This document shows positions 57,194 to 64,000 of a DNA stretch of 64,000 bases, one piece after another; positions within the stretch are counted from its first letter, which is position 1, and every line of letters begins with the position of its first letter. The stretch spans positions 7,688,001 through 7,752,000 of the forward strand of contig OZ316897.1 in the NCBI GenBank assembly GCA_973895155.1, read 5' to 3'. The notes under the pieces are model-generated. The model was not told where the DNA came from. It made no database searches and saw only the letters and a program-made list of their open reading frames with translations. A program made the translations under genes and the position numbers. The stretch is from Marsupella aquatica (taxonomy: Eukaryota > Marchantiophyta).

Positions 57194-58456
57194 TCATTTG
57201 AAAAGTGCATGCATGGAGTTTGTGAAGCTTAAGCATCTTCTCATCATCTTCGTGAGGGGGAGCGCAATTTTAGCAAAATCTTTAATGAACCGGCAATAAT
57301 ACCCTACGCAGCCCAAGAAGGAACGTACCGCCTTTTGATCTATGGGGAACACAACCGCCACCTCAATACCCCATTGGGACACACGATGCCAGAGTAGTGC
57401 TCCCTCCTCTACCCCAAAAAAACATTTGGCAGGATGTAGCTTGAGATTAACCTCTCGGCATCGTTGTAGCGTACGCCATAGACGTTTGGGGTGCATGGCA
57501 ACAGTCCCAAAGATGGCGAAGTCGTCAATAAATATTTCCATAAATTCCCATAGGAAATCATGGAAGATATTCATCATGAGTCGCTGAAACATGGCCGGGG
57601 CGTTACACAACCCAAATGGCATTCTCCGAAATGCGAATGTCCCCCATTCCATAGTGAACGTTGTTTTAAGCTGATCTGCGAGGCGGATCCAGATTTGATT
57701 ATAGCCCGAATACCCGTCAAGGAACGTATAAATTTTGTTTCGAGCTACCATATCCAGAACCATATCTGTGAATGGTAACGGGTAGTGGTCTTTTCGGGTA
57801 GCGTCGTTCAACTTACGATAGTCCTGATAGATGCGGATTTTAAGTTTTCCGTCCGTTCCTCCCTTCTTTGGCACAATGACGATAGGGGACACCCAATCAC
57901 TAGCCATCACCGAGTAGATGATATCCACGGCTAGGAGACGATCAATCTCTTCTTTTACCAAGATGGAATATCTCGGGTTCATGCAATACTGGCGCTATCA
58001 TACAACGTGCGCTCCTAAGTTCAAATCAATCGTATGTTCTCCTAACCCCGGGGAGACTCCAGTCAAGTCATGATGGCTCCATGCAAACACATCTTCATAC
58101 TCCTTAAGTAGTGATTGGATAGATTTCTCTGCCGAGCCTGTTAAGGCGTGACCTAAGTTGAAAGTCTTATCCATCCCAATGGTATACTTCCTGTAGTGTT
58201 CTTTCCTTACGACCTCCACTTGGTTCCGCAAGCTAGGGTCCAGGCTAGCATCTAGCTCCGCCAGGCAAACTCCTCTGTACATTGGTGCGGTCGGGATCGG
58301 CTCCGGGGTCAAGACTACTTCTTCTTCTGGCGGAATGGAAGGATCCCAAGACACTCGTTTCTTGTGCTTGGTTGCCGGAATTTTGGTTTTGGTCGACGGG
58401 CTGGTAGGCCCATGACTAGGTGATTTGGCACTCGTCATTAGGAGTCCCCAGTTCCT
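57194..58456 (-). pseudogene. Ty3/gypsy protease-RT fragment
   Basis: The minus strand reads LLKEYEDVFAWSHHDLTGVS, then two adjacent stops (TGA 57998-58000, TAG 57995-57997), then RT: VKEEIDRLLAVDIIYSVM, VPKKGGTDGKLKIRIYQDYR, FLDGYSGYNQIW, RRMPFGLCNAPAMFQRLM and the active-site box EIFIDDFAIFG, ending near LPLTKMMRR. No LTR, RNase H or integrase is present. The fragment sits exactly between the Ptta-like gene and its shortened duplicate. Its type (IxIDD, FAWS.DL) differs from the gypsy element at 1-12.7 kb. Confidence 0.9.
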
Positions 58457-58458
58457 AT

Positions 58459-58652
58459 GTTTGAGATCAGGCCGTGGAGGGACCCCAGGCCGTGGGGGGA
58501 CACCAGGCCGTGGAGGGACACCTAGTAGCGCTTCAGGGAGTACCAAGGCAGGAGACAACAACAAATTTGGTAAAGTAGAAGTGAATTCTGATGGTTGGAT
58601 AACTCCCACATGTAATTGTAAGAACCGTTGGCTGATCATTTGGATATAATGT
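58459..58652 (+). repeat. Second, internally deleted copy of the Ptta-like gene start
   Basis: TTTGAGATCAGGCCGTGG to AAGAACCGTTGGC repeats 55836-56009 almost perfectly. It then jumps to CTGATCATTTGGATAT, which in the long copy lies at about 56840-56857. The join falls on TTGGC, present at both break points. Confidence 0.88.
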
Positions 58653-61607
58653 AACAAACTGGTTAATCTCAAACTGGCTCAAACTGGCTCAAACTGGCTC
58701 AAACATATGCTGACACACATGTGCACTCGCAGCCCCATGGAACCTAGGCCAATAGACCTGTCTTGTATGCTTGCAACTGTACAAAAGATTGCCCCAATTG
58801 CTTTCCACATAAGAATCAAAACAGTGGACCTGCTGGAGTGGCAGGTCTGGGCGATACAAGGTGCAAGTTTTGCGTTGCAATCATGATGAAACTTTAGCCG
58901 TGCATCTGATCTGAGCTGTCACTTGGCTTTTTTCGGGGAGTAAAGTTAGGGGAGCTTTCCCTTTTTGCAAAAAACTTCTCCTGGTACCAGACTACCAGCC
59001 CTGCTGGCCCTCTGGCCACCATGACCTTTGGTCCACATGGGTGCCAATTCCCTTTGTGGGCCAGCCTATGTTTTATTTTAATTTATTATATGTTGGCTTT
59101 TTGAATTAAATGAATTGGCTTTTTCTAGCAAAAAACACAACTCCTCAATCTTCAGTCCTCATGTTGCTGCTGCAATAGAGCTCATAATAAAGTTTGTTCT
59201 CAAATAAAGGTTGAAAGATCATCTTGCGCAAAGTAGATGGAAACAATCAACCATCATATTGTCTCACGCGATGTGATAAGGTAATTATGCTTTGCTGTGT
59301 GCGACTATACGTTACTTGCCATCCATTCAATAGGGCATCTCAAAAAACATTTATTACAAATGATGACCTTTGGCCATAAACAAATGACCATAGGTTTTTC
59401 ACTGGGTGATGTAACAGTTCTTCTTTTCACTAGTCAGTAAGGACTTATGGTCATGTCATATGATCAATCTTTATGGCATAAAGTCATAGATAGGAAATTT
59501 GGTAGTGTTTACTTAACGTCCATCAAATTTTGAGAGTTGAGGCCCCTTAATAGGATGGTAACTGGAAAGCCAAAGCAATATACTGTAGTTGACCTTCTGC
59601 TGTCCCATTGGGGAATCCTGAAGCTTGATAGTTAGGGATGATGGCTTTTGGCCATAGACAAATGATTATAGCTTTTTCACAAGGATGTGTGATTTTGTTT
59701 TTTCCCACCAGCCTCTACATTGACTTTTGGTCATGACACATGACCAATCTTTATGCCAAACAGTTATAGATCATGAATATGATAGTCCATAACCTTAACT
59801 ACCTACTGTAGTTAAGAGCTATCAAAAGTCCGATGTTTGAGACCCTCTATTCATTCTCCAGCAAGCAGGACCACCATCCCACAGCCTCCATGCCTGTTAG
59901 GTCGAATCTACATGCGTACAGTGATAGAATGGCGTCCAGACGTACCAATCGTGCTTTCCAGATGGACTTCGGTGGTGAAAGATGAACTATTCTGCAAATT
60001 ATATATACACTTGATCTCTACTGTATATTTAGGGAGTAGACAGTTTGTACGAAGGACCCAAATTCACTCACTGCCTAGCATTCAGAGCGATGTCTTACTA
60101 CAGGATTCCAGTACAAACAAGGACTTAACAGGACCCTCTGGCATCTCCTGGACTTAACCAGACCCTTGTGAATAAAATGCCATCAAGATCTGAGCAAAAT
60201 TGGTAGGCACAGGGGTCCTGTTAATTCTTTTTTAAACACAGGGTCCTGTTAAGTCTTTTCCTGGATTCCAGTATCATGCAGAGGAAGGATTCCGGTAATG
60301 CCTTCTTCATCTCGTCTCTCGTTCTGATGACATGCCAACAGCACGTTCCCAACCCTGTAATGAATCATTATTATTTGACAGCCAGTGCTGTACAGTGGAT
60401 CCTGTACCTCCTTCTTCGCATGTGCATATAGTCACAGACAGAATCAACCAATCAGTCGGAGGGCATTTCGATTTCGAGGTTGCCGCTTCCTTGTCAGTCC
60501 ATAAGACTCTACTATGCTGCGCTCTTACTTACCGTTGAGGGTGACATTCTGGTTTGACAGTGGCAGAGAGATATGTTTAGTAGACTCCTGCTTGAAAAAG
60601 TTTGCTTAATTAACCCCTCGATACTTTTCCCCAATCTGGACTATTGATGGACCTTTCAATCTCAGATCTGGACCATTGATAGACCTCAGACCATTGATAG
60701 ACCTCAGAGGTAGATCAACTAACAAATTTCATTTTTGGAGTCCATCAAGCAAATAGCTCCACAGTGGCATCGAAATATGGCCATGGACATGCTGTGGATC
60801 ATCTTTTCGGGAGCTGGCTGGCGATTTGCATGGATAGGCACGATAGATCGCTCTTGCCTGGGGCTTGTTAGCTGAGCCTGCTTCATGATAAGCAGAATCT
60901 ATTTCGAGGCGCATATCAAATGGGACAGTATGGATAACAATGATTCTCCTGCTGTACATTAAATACTTCTTTGGTTTTTAGAGGACGAATGCATTTATTT
61001 ATGCATGGACGAATCGAGCTTGCACTTCCAAATTTCTGGATGGGGTATTCAGGTATTGGCTGCTCCCCTGCGGGATTCGAGGGCCTATGGAGATGCTTGG
61101 TAGACCTCTCTGGCATGTTACAGTGGATACGTTAGCCCCCACCCGGCCTCCCCCAGTCCCCCCGAACCAACTTTCAATCTCAAATTGGTGTGAATTTCAT
61201 TCCACAGCTAGGGCACTCCATATCAATCAAATTGAAGGTGGTCCCCATTGCACAGTATCACTGTATAAACAATGAAGTGTCCAAAATTACTCCCTTTCGC
61301 ACTCATTGCCCTGCTCTACAATCCAAGTCTCCTCCGTGATTTCATGAAAATGATTCCAAGTAGCTTGTAGGAGGGCCTTGGTATTTATCTAATGAAGGAC
61401 TAAGGAAAGCTAGAATAAGGGCCTAGGATCTACAGTCAATACGGCCTACTGTACTGTCATTAGACTATGAGGCCCAAACCACTGTTTGGGTGAAACCGGA
61501 ATGGTAGACCTACTAGTAAGAGCAATTTTAATATTTTGACTACGCTTGTGAATTCCTAGCTACTGTAGTTGGGACCGACTGACATTGTTACGTAAAAGAT
61601 GCTGTAC
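58653..61607. other. No recognisable gene
   Basis: AACTGGCTCA repeats four times at 58670-58705. Otherwise frames are short and none is recognised. A near-duplicate CCATTGATAGACCTCAGA occurs twice in tandem at 60665-60710. Confidence 0.6.
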
Positions 61608-61832
61608 AAAAGTTTTACTTTAGTAAAGAATAAATTATCATAGAAGAGATTATAATGTAAGAGTGAGAGAAAAGCTTAGCACAAAAGTTATACTTTAATA
61701 AAGAATAAATTATCATGGAAGAGATTATAAGGTAAGAGTGAGACAAAAGCTTAGCACAAAAGTTATAATTTAGTAAAGAATAAATTATCATGGAAGAGAT
61801 TATAATGTAAGAATAAGAGAAAAGCTTAGCCA
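61608..61832. repeat. 75-bp tandem repeat, three copies
   Basis: Units start at 61608, 61683 and 61758, each opening AAAAGTT(T/A)TA(C/A)TTTA and closing AAAAGCTTAGC. They differ by a few substitutions. Confidence 0.92.
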
Positions 61833-64000
61833 ATATTGAAAAGCAAAGAGAACACAAATGATGAAGTCCTTATTCATTTAAGTAACTACATACTCACGTG
61901 AGACGGGGAAGATGGTGTACTCGCATGGGAGGTGGGATGGGCAAGGATCAAGGAGGATTTTTTGCCTTCTGGATCCCTGCCCTTCCCCCTTCTCCCATCT
62001 GTGTATAGGAGAGAAGGGTCTTGGATTGAGTCTCCCCCTCCCTGTTTCCCATCAATGTGTCTCCCCCCTTTCTTTCTCCTTGATCCTAGTCCCTCCCCCA
62101 TTTCCTGTTTTGTTGAGGCTTCTCCTCATTTTCTTGCCAGTCTTTCCTTGGCACGGAAAATGTAAAATTTTGGAAGAATACCATGTTAAAATACCACAGG
62201 AATTTTTATAATAGTTCATGGGTGCAAAAGTCTCATCATTTTGGTTGGGATGTTGTTGTTAGAGAAATACTATCATTTTGGTCATTGATGATATCATCGA
62301 TATTTCTAAAGTATTACTCTAAGAGAGTGTGAAGGTCAAAGCATGGGGATGTGAGATCGTGATGGCAATCATCTCTTTGTGGACCCGAGCATGGTAACCC
62401 AATGGGAGGGAGTATTTGTATTTTAGGTTTTTACATAAATATTCTTGAAAATATACATTTCAAAATTTAATTTTCAACTACATTTATTTTTATTTGATAT
62501 ATATTACAATGTTTATTTTTATTTTCATTTTTGGCAGGTTGTGGGCAGGTTGTGGCAGCTTGGGTAATAGACATTTGAGACAAGAGAGTGTCCGGGTGGA
62601 TCTGAGAGTGCCCCAAAATTCAGTTTTGATGAAGGGCTAGGGTTAAGTCCTGCTACGAGCTCTTCCTGTCCATAGACACAAGTATTAGGGCTAGTAGTAG
62701 GAACAGACAATGGACTGCTTGTAGGGGTGCTCAGTGGTGGTCTACACTATCTGGTCACACCTGAAGTTCTGGTAATACCAGGGTATAAACCTGAAGTTCT
62801 GGTAATACTAGTCAGGGATGTGCCTGGATAGCTGTGGCTGTCCATAATGTTCTTCTCCCAATTCTTATAATGGGTTAATTGCAATAGAACAACGTTGTTC
62901 TTTCTACTGCTGTCTGCATTCTTTCTTCCTTCCAAGGCCCATGTTGAGTCAGTGCTGTGAAAGACTGTAAGCTCATTTGAACTTGAGGGTGGCAACAAGT
63001 GTATTATAGCAGGTACACTGACTATGGTAGCAGAGGCTCTAGCTTCCCTGAAAATGGCACATCACATGCCAGAAACCATATTAAAGTTGTTTTATTTGTT
63101 CTAAGGGAACACTTTAAAAGAATTATTTTAAAACTTTTTTGAATCCAATGTTGAGAGTAAACAAAAAAATAGGATTTTATAAACCAAATTTTGGAATAAT
63201 CCAAAATTAATAACGGTAATGATGCGTGATGCAAATGGGGCCGCGTTTGCAGGCGAGGACACTGGCTAACCTAATGTACTAGATCTCCTCAATTGCCAAA
63301 GGATGAACACCCCCCCCCCCCCCCGCGGTCTCCTTGACCATGGCCAGGAGCCAGCAGGGTCCCAGAAGCCAAGCGATCCCAGGGGACTCGTCGTGACAGA
63401 GCATTTCTACCCTTTGCCACAGGTCTTGCTAAGGATTTTACTTGGAAAGCCCACACCAAACTGAGAAAGCCCACACCAAATTGCTGGCAGTGAAACAATC
63501 CTGCAGGTTCTCAAATCATATCCCAGAGATGTAGCCCACTGGAAATTGTGGCAGTTGAAGAAAGACAGAAGAGAAAACCTCACACGAAAGAGAAAACTTG
63601 GTCTCCAGAATGAAACTCCCAACAAAACCTGGAGCCTCTGCAACTGCCGGGGATGAGGAGGACTGAAGGTCAGCAATGTCTCCACCAATGAAGGAGCAAG
63701 GGTTGGAAGACCCTGAGTTAAATTTACATCAAGTTAATGCTCCCCCACTTTCCCGGGGCGCCGTACACTGCCCGTCCCAATCCCCGATGCTGCTGCCCGC
63801 TCCGGCCCAAGTTTGGCAGAACATAAACCAATACTCTACGATTTAACGCATGCGTTCCGGTCCGATCGACTTTGCGCCATCGACTTCGGGTTTATGTTTT
63901 GGCACCCATCACTTTTTGTCGGCCGCTCCAGCCCGGTCTACTTTGTGTCATCAACTTTTTGGAAATAAGTGTTGCCAAGACATAAACCACAACTCCATAG
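61833..64000. other. No recognisable gene; small repeats
   Basis: ACCTGAAGTTCTGGTAATAC occurs at 62759 and 62789. A run of about 18 C lies at 63309-63326. Near the right edge, the word (T)GGCA(G/A)AACATAAACC occurs at 63816, inverted at ~63888 and again, as GCCAAGACATAAACC, near 63973, suggesting an unidentified repeat that continues past the window. Confidence 0.6.

Noticed and set aside
61615-61857. Hydrophobic repeat protein on the minus strand
   Set aside because: It is the translation of the 75-bp tandem repeat, whose period is a multiple of 3.

Overview
This window reads as repeat-rich (heterochromatin-like) nuclear DNA of a land plant or a close streptophyte relative. The evidence is the mix of element types: a CACTA transposon with a TNP2 transposase, MuDR/Mutator-like elements (MULEs) with a SWIM zinc finger, Ty1/copia elements primed by initiator tRNA-Met, Ty3/gypsy fragments, and a plant-type L1 LINE with a zinc-knuckle ORF1 and a C-terminal zf-RVT domain. 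Protein-coding parts carry GT-AG introns. I see no convincing ordinary host gene, rRNA, tRNA or CRISPR array. The species cannot be fixed from the sequence.

Layout. (1) 1-12.7 kb: a degenerate Ty3/gypsy element, cut in its reverse transcriptase by a complete ~10.05-kb CACTA element (212-10265, 3-bp target duplication AAT). The CACTA element has a minus-strand gene block (transposase-associated exon, a SET-domain exon, TNP2 exons) and a divergent plus-strand three-exon accessory gene. Short TCCGAT/ATCGGA motifs are packed at both ends, in the shared promoter and in an intron. (2) 12.7-15.7 kb: a minus-strand MULE transposase remnant (MULE-A), abutting the gypsy LTR. (3) 15.8-20.5 kb: no recognisable gene. 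(4) 20.5-27.2 kb: an L1-type LINE with a 16-bp target duplication and A-rich tail, but with the RT core missing. (5) 27.2-32.1 kb: mostly unexplained. (6) 32.1-54.0 kb: one large MULE (MULE-B) with ~300-370-bp terminal inverted repeats and two convergent genes. It is split by two copia elements: an older one in its 5' leader (32646-39375, minus, TSD GTCAC) and a very young one in its second gene (45405-51799, plus, TSD GGGGG, LTRs differing at one site seen). (7) 55.8-58.7 kb: a transposase_24/Ptta-like gene fragment, a gypsy RT fragment, and an internally deleted second copy of the gene's start. (8) 58.7-64 kb: no gene seen, some short tandem repeats.

How the parts work together. Each element is its own unit. 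The most unusual is the CACTA element. Its SET-domain (protein lysine methyltransferase fold) exon sits between a transposase-associated exon and the TNP2 exons. Splice phases allow the first exon to join either the SET exon or TNP2, which suggests one transcript could give a transposase or a chromatin-modifying protein. The two copia elements share a UGA codon between gag and pol at the same place, which suggests programmed readthrough. Most inactivating changes in the older elements are G:C to A:T transitions, as expected for DNA kept methylated.
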